Positions 35,743-45,854 of a stretch of DNA of 64,000 bases are shown piece by piece (position 1 is the stretch's first letter; each line of letters starts with the position of its first letter). The notes beneath the pieces are model-generated. The model did no database searches. It saw only the letters and a program-made list of their open reading frames with translations, and was not told where the DNA came from. The stretch is taken from NCBI RefSeq assembly GCF_001006005.1, contig NZ_CP011254.1:3968001-4032000 (forward strand), read 5' to 3'. The position numbers and the translations under genes are program-made. The stretch comes from Serratia fonticola (GTDB lineage Bacteria > Pseudomonadota > Gammaproteobacteria > Enterobacterales > Enterobacteriaceae).

Positions 35743-35758
35743 GGGTAAAATTTTACCC
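35743..35758. promoter_or_regulatory. 16-base perfect palindrome upstream of rpsA
   Basis: GGGTAAAATTTTACCC reads the same on both strands. It lies between cmk and the rpsA leader, about 110 bases before the rpsA start, where an rpsA promoter is expected. The right half could contribute a -10-like element (TAAAAT). Function not known. Confidence 0.5.
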
Positions 35759-35770
35759 CTGTAACCTAAA

Positions 35771-35866
35771 CCTTGTCGGCAGGAAGCCAATGGCAAGGTA
35801 TGTGAAACAACCCCATTCGGCGGGACGCTAAATGGACGTTAAACTATAGAACCCTGAAGATTAAAC
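35771..35866 (+). promoter_or_regulatory. rpsA translational leader
   Basis: A hairpin CCTTG...CAAGG (35771-35798) presents an AGGAA loop inside GGC/GCC, and a second, CATT...AATG around GGCGGGACGCT (35814-35834), presents GGGAC. Only a weak GAAG precedes the rpsA ATG. Folded stems displaying GGA in the loops, without a strong Shine-Dalgarno, are the known design by which S1 controls its own translation in gammaproteobacteria. Confidence 0.7.
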
Positions 35867-37543
35867 ATGACTGAATCTTTCGCTCAACTCTTTGAAGAAT
35901 CCCTGAAAACAATCGAAACCCGTCCGGGTTCCATCGTTCGTGGTGTTGTTGTTGCTATCGATAAAGATGTCGTACTGGTTGACGCCGGTCTGAAATCTGA
36001 ATCTGCCATCCCGGCTGAGCAATTCAAAAACGCCCAGGGCGAGCTGGAAATCCAGGTTGGTGACGAAGTTGACGTTGCGCTGGACGCTGTTGAAGATGGC
36101 TTCGGTGAAACTCTGCTGTCCCGTGAGAAAGCTAAGCGTCACGAAGCTTGGATCACGCTGGAAAAAGCTTACGAAGAAGCTGAAACTGTCGTCGGTGTTA
36201 TCAACGGCAAAGTTAAGGGTGGCTTCACTGTAGAGCTGAACGGTATTCGTGCGTTCCTGCCAGGTTCCCTGGTTGACGTGCGTCCAGTTCGCGACACTCT
36301 GCACCTGGAAGGCAAAGAGCTTGAGTTCAAAGTCATCAAGCTGGATCAGAAGCGCAACAACGTTGTTGTTTCTCGTCGTGCAGTAATCGAATCCGAAAAC
36401 AGCGCAGAGCGCGATCAACTGCTGGAAAACCTGCAGGAAGGCATGGAAGTTAAAGGTATCGTTAAGAACCTCACTGACTACGGTGCATTCGTGGATCTGG
36501 GCGGCGTTGACGGCCTGCTGCACATCACTGACATGGCTTGGAAACGCGTTAAGCACCCAAGCGAAATTGTCAACGTGGGCGACGAAATCACTGTTAAGGT
36601 GCTGAAGTTCGACCGCGAGCGTACTCGTGTATCTCTGGGCCTGAAGCAACTGGGCGAAGATCCATGGGTTGCTATCGCTAAACGCTACCCAGAAGGCACC
36701 AAGCTGACTGGTCGTGTTACCAACCTGACTGATTACGGCTGCTTCGTGGAAATCGAAGAAGGCGTTGAAGGTCTGGTACACGTTTCTGAAATGGATTGGA
36801 CCAACAAAAACATCCATCCGTCCAAAGTTGTTAACGTGGGCGATGTAGTGGAAGTGATGGTTCTGGACATCGATGAAGAGCGTCGTCGTATTTCCCTGGG
36901 CCTGAAGCAGTGCAAAAACAACCCATGGCAGCAGTTCGCAGAAACCCACAACAAGGGCGACCGCGTTGAAGGTAAAATCAAGTCTATCACTGACTTCGGT
37001 ATCTTCATCGGCCTGGACGGCGGCATCGACGGCCTGGTTCACCTGTCTGACATCTCCTGGAACGTTGCAGGCGAAGAAGCAGTTCGTGAATACAAGAAAG
37101 GCGACGAAATCGCAGCTGTGGTTCTGCAAGTTGACGCAGAGCGCGAGCGTATCTCCCTGGGCGTGAAGCAACTGGCTGAAGATCCGTTCAATAACTACCT
37201 GTCTATGAACAAGAAAGGTACTATTGTTACTGGTAAAGTCACTGCAGTTGACGCCAAAGGTGCTACAGTTGAATTAGCAGGCGGCGTAGAAGGTTACCTG
37301 CGTGCTTCTGAAGCCTCTCGCGACCGTATTGAAGACGCAACTCTGGTTCTGAACGTTGGTGACGAAGTTGAAGCTAAATTCACTGGCGTTGACCGTAAGA
37401 ACCGCGTTGTAAGCCTGTCCGTCCGTGCGAAGGACGAAGCTGACGAGAAAGATGCAATCGCTACGGTTAACAACACCAAGCCGGAAGAAAGCAACTTCTC
37501 TAACGCTATGGCTGAAGCCTTCAAAGCGGCTAAAGGCGAGTAA
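35867..37543 (+). CDS. rpsA: 30S ribosomal protein S1
   Basis: 558 residues (E. coli 557), six S1 OB-fold repeats in tandem; repeats 3 to 6 show the recurring pattern GxVxxxxDYG(A/C)F...GLxHxS and end with [14 protein letters not shown] segments. S1 binds mRNA leaders and delivers them to the 30S platform. Strong codon bias marks high expression and yields a 436-codon shadow frame on the opposite strand. It is preceded by an autoregulatory leader and followed by ihfB, as in E. coli. Confidence 0.99.
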   Translation: MTESFAQLFEESLKTIETRPGSIVRGVVVAIDKDVVLVDAGLKSESAIPAEQFKNAQGELEIQVGDEVDVALDAVEDGFGETLLSREKAKRHEAWITLEKAYEEAETVVGVINGKVKGGFTVELNGIRAFLPGSLVDVRPVRDTLHLEGKELEFKVIKLDQKRNNVVVSRRAVIESENSAERDQLLENLQEGMEVKGIVKNLTDYGAFVDLGGVDGLLHITDMAWKRVKHPSEIVNVGDEITVKVLKFDRERTRVSLGLKQLGEDPWVAIAKRYPEGTKLTGRVTNLTDYGCFVEIEEGVEGLVHVSEMDWTNKNIHPSKVVNVGDVVEVMVLDIDEERRRISLGLKQCKNNPWQQFAETHNKGDRVEGKIKSITDFGIFIGLDGGIDGLVHLSDISWNVAGEEAVREYKKGDEIAAVVLQVDAERERISLGVKQLAEDPFNNYLSMNKKGTIVTGKVTAVDAKGATVELAGGVEGYLRASEASRDRIEDATLVLNVGDEVEAKFTGVDRKNRVVSLSVRAKDEADEKDAIATVNNTKPEESNFSNAMAEAFKAAKGE

Positions 37544-37546
37544 TGA

Positions 37547-37571
37547 CGGGGGGCGGTTTCTGACCGCCCCG
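37547..37571 (+). other. rpsA-ihfB intercistronic hairpin
   Basis: GGGGCGGT (37550-37557), TTCTG loop, ACCGCCCC (37563-37570), directly after the rpsA stop. There is no U tract, so it more likely stabilises the rpsA 3' end or damps read-through than terminates. Confidence 0.55.
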
Positions 37572-37605
37572 ATACGGTAGTTTAGCTGCAAAGCTTGGAG
37601 GAACT

Positions 37606-37890
37606 ATGACCAAGTCTGAACTTATTGAAAGACTTGCTGGCCAGCAATCTCATATTCCGGCGAAGGCCGTTGAGGATGCAGTGAAAGAGATGCTCGAACA
37701 CATGGCAGCTACGCTAGCCGAGGGTGAGCGCATCGAGATCCGCGGATTCGGCAGTTTTTCTCTTCACTACCGTGCTCCGCGCGTCGGCCGTAACCCTAAA
37801 ACGGGTGATAAAGTTGAGTTGGACGGCAAGTACGTTCCTCACTTCAAGCCAGGTAAAGAGTTACGTGACCGTGCCAATATCTATGGCTAG
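37606..37890 (+). CDS. ihfB: Integration host factor subunit beta
   Basis: DNA-bending nucleoid protein of 94 residues, heterodimer partner of IhfA. The HU/IHF fold is complete: [15 protein letters not shown] leading to the arm with RNPKTGDKV, whose proline intercalates into DNA. The ATG follows TTGGAGGAACT. It follows rpsA after a hairpin and is closed by a terminator. Confidence 0.98.
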   Translation: MTKSELIERLAGQQSHIPAKAVEDAVKEMLEHMAATLAEGERIEIRGFGSFSLHYRAPRVGRNPKTGDKVELDGKYVPHFKPGKELRDRANIYG

Positions 37891-37929
37891 TCGCTGACCA
37901 CCCATAGTGTTGTTGCTTGTAAAGAATAT

Positions 37930-37959
37930 AAAACGGTGCCTTAGGGTGCCGTTTTTTTT
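37930..37959 (+). terminator. ihfB rho-independent terminator
   Basis: AAAACGG...CCGTTTT stem with TGCC/GGG(T) pairing inside, followed by TTTTTTTT, 40 bases after the ihfB stop. Confidence 0.88.
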
Positions 37960-38119
37960 CGCCTAAAACCCCCCATACCTGCCAAAATTTGCGCTCCGCT
38001 ACGCAACCTTTCCTGCAAATGCCAAATAGCCAACCGATTGTTTACGACCTGCTTTCCTGAGTAGCAACCTGCAACTGGCGGTTATCCGTCTGAGAAGTCA
38101 CATTTATTGCAGGATAAAC

Positions 38120-40408
38120 TTGGCAAGGAGCGCGGAAATCAGGATCTCACTGGATAGGGCCGCCATCGCTTTGGTGATGGGGATGCTGCCAATACTGTTT
38201 TTGCCCCACTTACCGTCGTGGCTTTTATTGATGGGGCTAGCCGTTGCGGCTTTGTGGCTATGGCGATATAAACCGAATCCATGGCGCCAGGCACTGTGCT
38301 GTTGCCTGCTGGGTTTTATTTACGCCACCGGCAGTGCCAGCCTGTTGATGCAACAAATCGCAACGTTGACGACCAGCGGTGATAAAGCCGTGATTGCTTC
38401 CGTGCGTAGCATTCGGTTGGACGGGGTTGAAACGCCACAGGTGCAACTGCGTATTGAGCAGGTTAGCGGGCGCTGGCTGGTGCCTGCATTGTCCTTTACG
38501 GCAAACTGGCGCGGCGAAAAGCCCTGTGCGGGGCAACGTTGGGCGATGAAGGTTCGCTTTCGCCCGGTACACAGCAGCCTGAATGAAGGGGGCTTTGACG
38601 GGCAGCGTTGGGCCATTGCTAATCGGCAACCGTTGCGTGGCTTTGTTCGTTCCGCAACGGCACTGGATAAGGGCTGCAACTGGCGCCAACTGATCGTCAA
38701 ACAGAGGGATCGATCGCTCATACCGCTGACGCAACGCCCGGTGTTGCTGGCGCTGGCGTTTGGCGAACGGACGCTGATGAGTAATGAGCTGCGTGGGCAA
38801 CTGATGAAAACCGGCGTGGCTCACCTGATGGCGATTTCTGGCCTGCATATTTCCCTGGCCGCCGCCTTTGCCTGGGGGCTGGCGCGTGGCGTGCAGTTTT
38901 TATTGCCCGCGCGCTACATCGGCTACCGTCTGCCTCTGATCGTCAGTTGGTTGATGGCGCTGTGCTATGTGTGGCTGGCAGGTGGGCAACCTCCGGCAAT
39001 GAGGGCCTTTATTGCCTTGTCTCTATGGCTCTGGTTGCGCCTCAAAGGAGTTTCCTGCACTTCCTGGCAAATCTGGCTGTGGTGTATCAGCCTGCTGTTG
39101 CTGTGCGATCCTATGTCAGTGCTTTCGGACAGCTTCTGGCTCTCTGCCCTGGCGGTTGCGGCCTTAATCTTTTGGTTCGAATGGGCACCGTTGCCCAGGC
39201 GCTTCGGCACTTTTTGGGGGTGGGCACCTCTGCGTTGGCTACACATGCAACTAGGGATGACGCTCTTGCTGATGCCCCTACAATTTGGCCTGTTTCATGG
39301 CTTGAGCTGGACATCGTTACCCGCCAACCTTTGGGCGGTACCGATCGTTTCTTTGCTGTCGGTTCCGTTGATATTGTTGGCACTGATGCTGTTTTTTATT
39401 CCGCAGGTAAGCCACTGGTGTTGGCAATTGGCCGATCTTACCGTCAGTTGGGCCTTATGGCCGCTTCCCGGGCTCGAGCAAGGGTGGCTACAGGTTGGGG
39501 CTGCCTTGCTGCAATTTAGCGCCCTAGGGTGGTTAGCCGTGGTTTGCTGGCGTTTTCGCTGGTGGTATCACTTTCCTGTCGGTTGCGCCGTTGTGGTGTT
39601 AAGTTGCCTGTTCTGGCGGGAAAGATCGCCAGATTATCGCTGGCGGGTCGATATGCTCGACGTAGGGCACGGCCTGGCGGTGGTAATCGAGCGGGAAGGA
39701 AAGGCCGTCATCTTTGATACGGGTAACCGCTGGCAAGCCTCCAGCGCGGCAGAGCGCAACATTTTGCCATTCCTGCGCTGGCGGCAGATCTCGCTGGAGC
39801 AAATCGTTATCAGCCATAGCCATCTGGATCATATCGGCGGCTTGCCGATATTGGCAGCCGCATTTCCACAGGCCAGCGTGCGTACGCCGATCGTTAACGT
39901 AGGCCACCTGCCTTGCGTACAAGGGCAACGGTGGGTGTGGCGAGAGCTAAACTTTCAGGTGTTGTGGCCACCTGCACGGGTGGATTATGCCGCTAACGAT
40001 GACTCCTGCGTAGTGCGCGTCGATGACGGCAAGTTCAGCCTGTTGCTGACGGGGGATATTGAACGCCGGGCCGAGCAGGCGTTGCTGAAACAACGTGCGA
40101 ATTTACCTAGCACTATCCTTCAGGTGCCTCATCATGGCAGCAAGACATCTTCAACGCCGCCATTTTTGCGTGCCGTTGCCCCTGAGCTGGCGTTTGCCTC
40201 GGCATCCCGCTATAACGCTTGGCGGTTACCGGCAGCAAAAATAGTTAAACGCTATCGGGAAAATCACATTCCCTGGCGTGATACGGCCCGCTCAGGGCAG
40301 CTCAGCGTGTTTTTTTATCGTCATGATTGGCAAGTTAAAGGCTTTCGCGAACAACTAAATCCACGTTGGTATCATCAGCGGTTTGGCGTTGAGGGGGATA
40401 ATGAGTAG
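38120..40408 (+). CDS. ycaI: ComEC/Rec2 family DNA-uptake channel protein (YcaI)
   Basis: Polytopic membrane protein of about 762 residues (E. coli YcaI 754): an N-terminal OB-like periplasmic region, the ComEC competence domain with some ten helices ([16 protein letters not shown]), and a C-terminal metallo-beta-lactamase domain with HSHLDH near residue 565. In transformable bacteria ComEC passes single-stranded DNA through the inner membrane; here the role is inferred. The start is uncertain: TTG 38120 behind AGGATAAAC is used, but internal starts such as ATG 38177 would shorten the protein. It precedes msbA. Confidence 0.92.
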   Translation: MARSAEIRISLDRAAIALVMGMLPILFLPHLPSWLLLMGLAVAALWLWRYKPNPWRQALCCCLLGFIYATGSASLLMQQIATLTTSGDKAVIASVRSIRLDGVETPQVQLRIEQVSGRWLVPALSFTANWRGEKPCAGQRWAMKVRFRPVHSSLNEGGFDGQRWAIANRQPLRGFVRSATALDKGCNWRQLIVKQRDRSLIPLTQRPVLLALAFGERTLMSNELRGQLMKTGVAHLMAISGLHISLAAAFAWGLARGVQFLLPARYIGYRLPLIVSWLMALCYVWLAGGQPPAMRAFIALSLWLWLRLKGVSCTSWQIWLWCISLLLLCDPMSVLSDSFWLSALAVAALIFWFEWAPLPRRFGTFWGWAPLRWLHMQLGMTLLLMPLQFGLFHGLSWTSLPANLWAVPIVSLLSVPLILLALMLFFIPQVSHWCWQLADLTVSWALWPLPGLEQGWLQVGAALLQFSALGWLAVVCWRFRWWYHFPVGCAVVVLSCLFWRERSPDYRWRVDMLDVGHGLAVVIEREGKAVIFDTGNRWQASSAAERNILPFLRWRQISLEQIVISHSHLDHIGGLPILAAAFPQASVRTPIVNVGHLPCVQGQRWVWRELNFQVLWPPARVDYAANDDSCVVRVDDGKFSLLLTGDIERRAEQALLKQRANLPSTILQVPHHGSKTSSTPPFLRAVAPELAFASASRYNAWRLPAAKIVKRYRENHIPWRDTARSGQLSVFFYRHDWQVKGFREQLNPRWYHQRFGVEGDNE

Positions 40409-40443
40409 AATGGGCCGCTATTTCTTCCGATGCTGGTATTTGC

Positions 40444-42189
40444 ATGATGAATGATAAAGATCTGTCCACCTGGCAGACGTTCCGCCGCCTCTGGCCGATG
40501 ATCACACCTTTTAAAACCGGGTTGGTGGTCGCCGCCATTGCGCTGGTTTTAAACGCAGCGGGGGATACGTTAATGCTGTCCCTGCTCAAACCGTTATTAG
40601 ACGACTTTGGTAAAGCCGATAGCCGAGTCTTGCATTGGATGCCGCTGGTCGTGATTGGCCTGATGCTGATGCGTGGCATCACCAGCTATGTCTCCAGCTA
40701 TTGTATTTCCTGGGTGTCTGGCATGGTGGTGATGCAGATGCGCCGTCGTCTGTTCGGCCATATGATGCGAATGCCGGTGGCCTTTTTTGACCAGCAATCG
40801 ACAGGAACTCTGCTGTCACGTATTACCTACGACTCGGAACAGGTAGCTTCATCCTCTTCCAGCGCGTTGGTTACCGTGGTGCGTGAAGGGGCTTCTATCA
40901 TCGGCCTGTTCATCATGATGTTTTATTACAGCTGGCAACTCTCGCTGATCCTGATAGTGCTGGCACCGATCGTCTCCTTCGCGATCCGCCTAGTCTCCAA
41001 ACGTTTCCGCAATATCAGTAAAAATATGCAAAACACCATGGGGCAGGTGACGACCAGTGCAGAACAGATGCTGAAAGGGCATAAAGAAGTGCTGATCTTT
41101 GGTGGCCAACAGGTGGAAACCGAGCGCTTCAACACCGTCAGTAACCGCATGCGCCAGCAGGGGATGAAGCTGGTTTCGGCTTCTTCTATTGCCGATCCTA
41201 TTATTCAGTTGATCGCCTCATTGGCATTGGCGTTTGTGCTGTTTGCAGCAAGCTTCCCTAGCGTGATGGATACGCTGACAGCCGGTACCATTACCGTGGT
41301 GTTCTCCGCCATGATTGCCTTGATGCGCCCACTGAAATCCTTGACCAACGTGAATGCCCAGTTCCAGCGCGGGATGGCGGCTTGCCAGACGTTGTTCTCG
41401 ATCCTGGATTTGGAACAGGAAAAGGATACCGGTACCCGCCAGGTTGAACGTGCCAAAGGTGATATCGAATTCCGTAATGTGACCTTTGCCTATCCGGGGC
41501 GCGAGATACCAGCGCTGCGTGATATCAATCTGAGCATTTCAGAAGGTAAAACGGTGGCGTTGGTTGGCCGTTCTGGTTCGGGTAAATCGACGATTGCCAA
41601 CCTGTTGACGCGCTTCTACGACGTGCAGGAAGGGCAGATCCTGATGGATGGCCACGATCTGCGGGAATATACCCTGGCCTCGCTGCGCGATCAGGTTGCC
41701 CTGGTCTCACAGAACGTCCACCTGTTTAATGACACCATTGCCAACAATATCGCCTATGCTCGTGAAGAGCGCTACAGCCGTGAAGAGATCGAGAAAGCGG
41801 CGCGTATGGCCTATGCCACCGACTTCATTGATAAAATGGAGCATGGTCTGGATACGGTGATCGGTGAGAACGGCGTGATGCTTTCCGGTGGGCAGCGTCA
41901 GCGTATTGCTATCGCTCGTGCTTTGCTGCGAGATTGCCCAATCCTGATCCTGGATGAAGCCACCTCCGCGCTGGATACCGAATCCGAGCGTGCGATCCAG
42001 GCGGCCTTGGACGAACTGCAGAAAAACCGTACCTCATTGGTGATTGCCCACCGTCTGTCGACTATCGAGAAAGCCGATGAGATCCTGGTGGTTGAAGATG
42101 GGCGTATCGTTGAACGTGGCCAGCATGCCGAGTTGATCGAGCAGAAAGGGGCTTACGCACAACTTCACCGCATGCAGTTTGGTCAGTAA
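40444..42189 (+). CDS. msbA: Lipid A flippase ATPase MsbA
   Basis: Homodimeric ABC exporter, 581 residues (E. coli 582), flipping core lipid A across the inner membrane. A six-helix type-1 domain precedes the ATPase with Walker [10 protein letters not shown] near 378, signature LSGGQRQR and Walker [12 protein letters not shown]. Full-length similarity to E. coli MsbA is very high. ATG 40444 or the adjacent ATG 40447 could initiate. The stop overlaps the lpxK start by one base (TAATG). Confidence 0.98.
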   Translation: MMNDKDLSTWQTFRRLWPMITPFKTGLVVAAIALVLNAAGDTLMLSLLKPLLDDFGKADSRVLHWMPLVVIGLMLMRGITSYVSSYCISWVSGMVVMQMRRRLFGHMMRMPVAFFDQQSTGTLLSRITYDSEQVASSSSSALVTVVREGASIIGLFIMMFYYSWQLSLILIVLAPIVSFAIRLVSKRFRNISKNMQNTMGQVTTSAEQMLKGHKEVLIFGGQQVETERFNTVSNRMRQQGMKLVSASSIADPIIQLIASLALAFVLFAASFPSVMDTLTAGTITVVFSAMIALMRPLKSLTNVNAQFQRGMAACQTLFSILDLEQEKDTGTRQVERAKGDIEFRNVTFAYPGREIPALRDINLSISEGKTVALVGRSGSGKSTIANLLTRFYDVQEGQILMDGHDLREYTLASLRDQVALVSQNVHLFNDTIANNIAYAREERYSREEIEKAARMAYATDFIDKMEHGLDTVIGENGVMLSGGQRQRIAIARALLRDCPILILDEATSALDTESERAIQAALDELQKNRTSLVIAHRLSTIEKADEILVVEDGRIVERGQHAELIEQKGAYAQLHRMQFGQ

Positions 42190-43166
42190 TGATAGAGCGC
42201 ATCTGGTCAGGTAGTTCACTGGTTTACCTACTGCTGTTGCCGCTCTCCTGGCTGTATGGCCTGGTGAGCGGCCTGATCCGCCTTAGCTACCGCTGTGGCT
42301 TGCGCAAGAGTTGGCGTGCGCCGGTACCGGTGGTTATCGTGGGGAACCTCACTGCGGGTGGCAACGGTAAAACACCGATGGTGATCTGGTTGGTTGAACA
42401 GCTGCAACAGCGTGGCTACCGGGTCGGCGTGGTTTCCAGAGGTTACGGCGGCAAATCGGCGGTTTATCCGCTGGTGCTGGATGCTCAGACTACCACCCGG
42501 CAGGCCGGTGATGAACCCGTGCTGATCTATCAGCGTACCGGGGCGCCGGTGGCTATTTCGCCAAAGCGCGCCGAGGCGGTGCAAGCCTTGTTGAATCAGG
42601 GCGAGCTTGATTTGATCATCACCGACGATGGCCTCCAGCACTACGCTTTACAGCGTGATTTTGAACTGGTGGTGATCGATGGCGTTCGTCGCTTCGGCAA
42701 TGGCTGGTGGCTACCCGCTGGCCCCATGCGTGAGCGTGTATCCCGCTTAAAGACGGTGGATGCCTGTGTGGCAAATGGCGGAGTTGCCCAGCAGGGGGAA
42801 ATCGCCATGAAGCTCCAGGCCCAGGATGCGGTGAATATCGCCAGCGGTGAACGCCGCCCGGCGATCGAATTGCCCCACGTGGTGGCGATGGCAGGGATCG
42901 GACATCCCCCAAGGTTTTTCGCCACGCTAGAAAAGTTGGGAGTTGAGGTCGAGCGCGAGGTGGCCTTTGCCGATCACCAAGAATACAACCACGGGCAGTT
43001 AGCCGCATTGGCGAGCCAAGGCCAAACGCTGCTGATGACCGAGAAGGATGAGGTGAAATGCCGTGCCTTTGCCCAGCCTGACTGGTGGTATTTACCGGTT
43101 GAAGCGATACTTCCCACCGAGCAGGCCGAGCAACTGTTGCAAGGGATCCAGAAGTTAATCAAATAA
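42189..43166 (+). CDS. lpxK: Tetraacyldisaccharide 4'-kinase LpxK
   Basis: Membrane-bound kinase adding the 4'-phosphate of lipid A, 325 residues. An N-terminal hydrophobic helix (about 13-33) precedes the P-loop [12 protein letters not shown] near 52-63; DDGLQHYAL carries catalytic aspartates. It is translationally coupled to msbA, whose product exports the finished lipid. It converges with a YdcJ-type gene with a single base between the stops and no visible terminator. Confidence 0.97.
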   Translation: MIERIWSGSSLVYLLLLPLSWLYGLVSGLIRLSYRCGLRKSWRAPVPVVIVGNLTAGGNGKTPMVIWLVEQLQQRGYRVGVVSRGYGGKSAVYPLVLDAQTTTRQAGDEPVLIYQRTGAPVAISPKRAEAVQALLNQGELDLIITDDGLQHYALQRDFELVVIDGVRRFGNGWWLPAGPMRERVSRLKTVDACVANGGVAQQGEIAMKLQAQDAVNIASGERRPAIELPHVVAMAGIGHPPRFFATLEKLGVEVEREVAFADHQEYNHGQLAALASQGQTLLMTEKDEVKCRAFAQPDWWYLPVEAILPTEQAEQLLQGIQKLIK

Positions 43167-43167
43167 T

Positions 43168-44574
43168 CTAAGCTTCCAAAGTGTGCAAGCCCAAGGCTTG
43201 CGCGCAAGCTTGCAGTGAGCGCTGCTGCGTTTGCTGATAAAGCGCCAATTCATCAATCACGCCTGCCCCTAATGCCTGTTCAAACGCCGTACGGCTTGAT
43301 GACGCAGCGTATTGCGCATGGCTGCTCCCCCCCAGATTAGACTGAAAAATTCCGGCGGCGCTGACCGGCAGGAAATCCTCATACACCAACGGCTGGAAGC
43401 GGATGTAGTCCAGTGCGATAAGCTGTTCGAGCGTGCTGTTCTGCTCAACGGTGTCTTTCGCTGCCAGCCCGCATTCGGTAGGGAAATAGCGGAACCAGGC
43501 TAATTGCTGCACGCGTAGTGCATCGTAATCATCCGGGAAGGCCTGGAAATGTTCAGCCAGCAGTTGGTAATAGCGTGGAGCATTATCTTCCGTAGCCGGA
43601 ACCTGTAATGCATCCTGGGCGGCCTGCAGCAGGCGATCGTAAAGCGCACGCCCTTTGGCGGTCAGGGCGACTCCCCGTTGCTCAATCTCACCGAAACGCG
43701 CGGTATGATGCCCCATAACCTGATGACCGTCGGGTTCGATAAACAGGACTTGTTCCTCTAACGCTTTGAAACTGGTCTGGCGTAACAGAATAGGGCAGTG
43801 GCGCGTAGGTGGGCCTTCGATCACTGCTTTGGGCGGGATTCCGCGTTCTGGCATTGCCGCCTGTACCCGATCGATATCCAGCGTTCTTGGCGTCAGATGG
43901 TTGATATGTGGCCCTTTGAAGGCGACGATATCGGCGATCAGGCGATGTTGATTGTGCAACTGTTGATATTCACTGGCGCTGACGGTGGCCAAACGGTGCC
44001 AACGAAAGGTTTCGAGCGCCTGGGCAACGAATTCTTGCGCCTGCTCGGCATCCAGCCCGCCCTGGATTTCATGTAACGCTATCAACTCCAAAGCCCGCTC
44101 GGTAAAAATGCAGCGGCGATCCAGCAGTCGTTGTGCCAGCTCGCGCAGTGCCACATTCTCAATCAGTTCCAGCCGTAGCAACGAAGTAAAGATGCGAAAC
44201 GGGCTGACTTGCAGATCGGCTTCATGTACGGCACGAAAGGCGGTGGAGTGGACGGGGACGCCAGCAGCGGTCAGATCGTAATAACCCACCGCAGACATGC
44301 CCATGACGGCAAACAGTCGTCGTAAAGTTTGCAATTCAGCAGCCGTGCCGACGCGGATAGCGCCGTGGCGCTCCATCGATAATCGACCGATTTCACCGGT
44401 AATCTGTAACCCATGTGCCAAGGTTGAATCTTTACTCAGCACCTCCCGATTGGTTTCAGCGACCAGTTCGATCAAGTCACCGTACAGTGGCACCTCTTGT
44501 TGATACATGGCCGACATTGCCAGGGAAAATTTGGCGCGAATGTCATTCGGCGAGACGAAGTGCTGGTCGATCAT
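43168..44574 (-). CDS. hglS: YdcJ/HglS-type 2-oxoadipate dioxygenase/decarboxylase (DUF1338)
   Basis: 468 residues, full-length similarity to E. coli YdcJ (447). DUF1338 enzymes are Fe(II) dioxygenases; the Pseudomonas member HglS turns 2-oxoadipate into 2-hydroxyglutarate in lysine catabolism. Likely metal-ligand segments are VPVHSTAFR, HINHLTPRTLDID and ARFGEIEQRG. The function is transferred from that family and no other lysine-degradation gene is nearby. In E. coli ydcJ is elsewhere, so this gene with the two following cold-shock genes marks an insertion between lpxK and ycaQ. ATG 44574 opens MIDQHFVSPNDIRAKFS. Confidence 0.85.
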   Translation of the reverse strand: MIDQHFVSPNDIRAKFSLAMSAMYQQEVPLYGDLIELVAETNREVLSKDSTLAHGLQITGEIGRLSMERHGAIRVGTAAELQTLRRLFAVMGMSAVGYYDLTAAGVPVHSTAFRAVHEADLQVSPFRIFTSLLRLELIENVALRELAQRLLDRRCIFTERALELIALHEIQGGLDAEQAQEFVAQALETFRWHRLATVSASEYQQLHNQHRLIADIVAFKGPHINHLTPRTLDIDRVQAAMPERGIPPKAVIEGPPTRHCPILLRQTSFKALEEQVLFIEPDGHQVMGHHTARFGEIEQRGVALTAKGRALYDRLLQAAQDALQVPATEDNAPRYYQLLAEHFQAFPDDYDALRVQQLAWFRYFPTECGLAAKDTVEQNSTLEQLIALDYIRFQPLVYEDFLPVSAAGIFQSNLGGSSHAQYAASSSRTAFEQALGAGVIDELALYQQTQQRSLQACAQALGLHTLEA

Positions 44575-45091
44575 ACTGCTAGCTCCTTAGCTCAATAAAA
44601 TCTGAAAAATGCGGTTTAGGCCGCCAATAGTGCTGGCTGGATGACACCTCACCGTGTTTTTGACTCAAGTCTAGTCAGTTGGTTCGTGATTTGTTATCGA
44701 TTGGCTAACGATATTAGTGTTTTATGCGTTGGCTCTCATTTGCAGGCATCACCCCAAGTGGCGGGTGATGAGCGAGATGCCCCTTTGATGAGCTAAAAAT
44801 ATGAGGAATTTAAACTATTAAAATCAGTGTGATAGGAATGTTCTGGGCGGATGTAGCTAAAAAGTGTGATAAACCTCTTGTCTTGATGATGAGTTTATGA
44901 GTAAATGCATACCGGCCTGTGATGCAGCGCTATTTATGTACGAGTATAGATTAAGTAGTTCCTCCCAAGACGTTATCATCTGATTCCGCTTCAAAGACGA
45001 ACCTTCTAAGTACCTCCCATAAGTAATGATTCTGAAAAACGGCCAAATTGCCATAGGGCAGGTTTTTGTAAATATTTAAAAGGTAATAGTA
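44575..45091. other. Intergenic region and probable long leader of the first cold-shock gene
   Basis: About 500 AT-rich bases with no convincing gene. The right part is probably the long 5' untranslated region usual for cspA-type mRNAs. It holds a repeated motif, TAAGTAGTTCCTCCCA (44952-44967) and TAAGTACCTCCCA (45007-45019). A 65-codon minus-strand frame at 44857-45054 has no similarity and is discounted. Confidence 0.5.
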
Positions 45092-45301
45092 ATGTCTAAG
45101 AAGACTGGTCAGGTTAAGTGGTTCAACGAAAGTAAAGGTTTTGGTTTCATTGAACAACAAGATGGCGGCAAAGATGTATTCGTACACTTCTCTGCAATCA
45201 TGACCGAAGGTTTCAAGACTCTGGCAGAAGGCCAGCGTGTTGAGTATACCATTCAGGACAGCCCGCGCGGGCCGGCTGCCGCCAACGTTGTTGCTCTGTA
45301 A
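45092..45301 (+). CDS. CspA-family cold-shock protein
   Basis: 69-residue single cold-shock domain that binds single-stranded RNA and DNA as an RNA chaperone. RNP1 KGFGFI and RNP2 VFVHF are intact, with the aromatic patch WFN, FGF and F, and the family end [10 protein letters not shown]. It is near CspE/CspC/CspA in sequence; I do not assign a letter. The start follows AAAAGGTAATAGTA. A terminator lies about 90 bases downstream. Confidence 0.95.
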   Translation: MSKKTGQVKWFNESKGFGFIEQQDGGKDVFVHFSAIMTEGFKTLAEGQRVEYTIQDSPRGPAAANVVAL

Positions 45302-45389
45302 GTTTACAGGGAATAGCGTATAGAGAGCTTAATACAACCATAATGACGCGTTTATGCTGAGTTATGCGGAAGATATTAAGTTCAAACAG

Positions 45390-45412
45390 CCCGCCGTAGT
45401 GCGGGTTTTTTA
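45390..45412 (+). terminator. Terminator of the first cold-shock gene
   Basis: CCCGC, CGTAGT loop, GCGGG, then TTTTTTAATTTTT. Confidence 0.88.
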
Positions 45413-45522
45413 ATTTTTGCTCACGAGAGGTTTGTTACGAGAAACTTTAGGATGGGCTGGTAGCGTCCACACAATAACAAAAATAACGTTGTGAAGGATG
45501 CTCAAGTGAAAGGATATAAAAT

Positions 45523-45744
45523 ATGTTTAAGAATACAATGCTAAAAATGGGCCAAGTGAAATGGTTTGATCAGGCTCAAGGCTATGGTTTTATTTCACCG
45601 GTCGATGGTAGTGACGAAATTTATGTTAGCCGCCGTGCTATCGCCAATACCAAGAACAAGTCATTAAACGAAGGTCAGAACGTCGAGTTCTCGATTTATC
45701 GTAGCTCTCACGGGCTGTCAGCGGCAGACGTTATCGCGTTCTGA
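45523..45744 (+). CDS. Divergent cold-shock-domain protein
   Basis: 73 residues, a complete cold-shock fold (MGQVKWFDQAQGYGFIS, ending GLSAADVIAF). RNP1 is nearly kept (QGYGFI), but RNP2 is altered: the usual VFVHFSAI reads IYVSRRAI, so the conserved histidine and one phenylalanine are lost and two arginines appear. The N-terminus is six to eight residues longer than usual; ATG 45538 or 45547 are alternatives, yet AAAGGA sits correctly before 45523. RNA binding may be changed. It lies 220 bases after the first cold-shock gene, beyond a terminator, so it is separately transcribed. Confidence 0.88.
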   Translation: MFKNTMLKMGQVKWFDQAQGYGFISPVDGSDEIYVSRRAIANTKNKSLNEGQNVEFSIYRSSHGLSAADVIAF

Positions 45745-45756
45745 CCCAAACTTTCC

Positions 45757-45793
45757 TCGCCAGTGCCGGTGCCGCCACCCCATGCACTGGCGA
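45757..45793 (+). other. Stem-loop after the divergent cold-shock gene
   Basis: TCGCCAGTGC (45757-45766) and GCACTGGCGA (45784-45793) make a perfect ten-base-pair stem with a 17-base loop, 12 bases after the stop. It is followed by AGAAAATTTC, not a U run; a weak terminator or 3'-end stabiliser. Confidence 0.55.
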
Positions 45794-45854
45794 AGAAAAT
45801 TTCTCCAGGATCCTCTATCATCAGGCCATTGCTCAATGACCCTTGGATATCAGG

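Noticed and set aside
35861..37171. 436-codon minus-strand frame opposite rpsA
   Set aside because: Same codon-bias effect in rpsA; the composition is mirror-like (Asn, Phe, Val, Gln rich) and no family is seen.
38120..40408. ComEC as evidence of a natural-competence locus
   Set aside because: ycaI is a conserved single gene in enterobacteria before msbA; no pilus or other competence genes are nearby.
44857..45054. 65-codon minus-strand frame in the cold-shock leader region
   Set aside because: It covers the probable 5' untranslated region of the cold-shock gene and has no similarity and no ribosome site.
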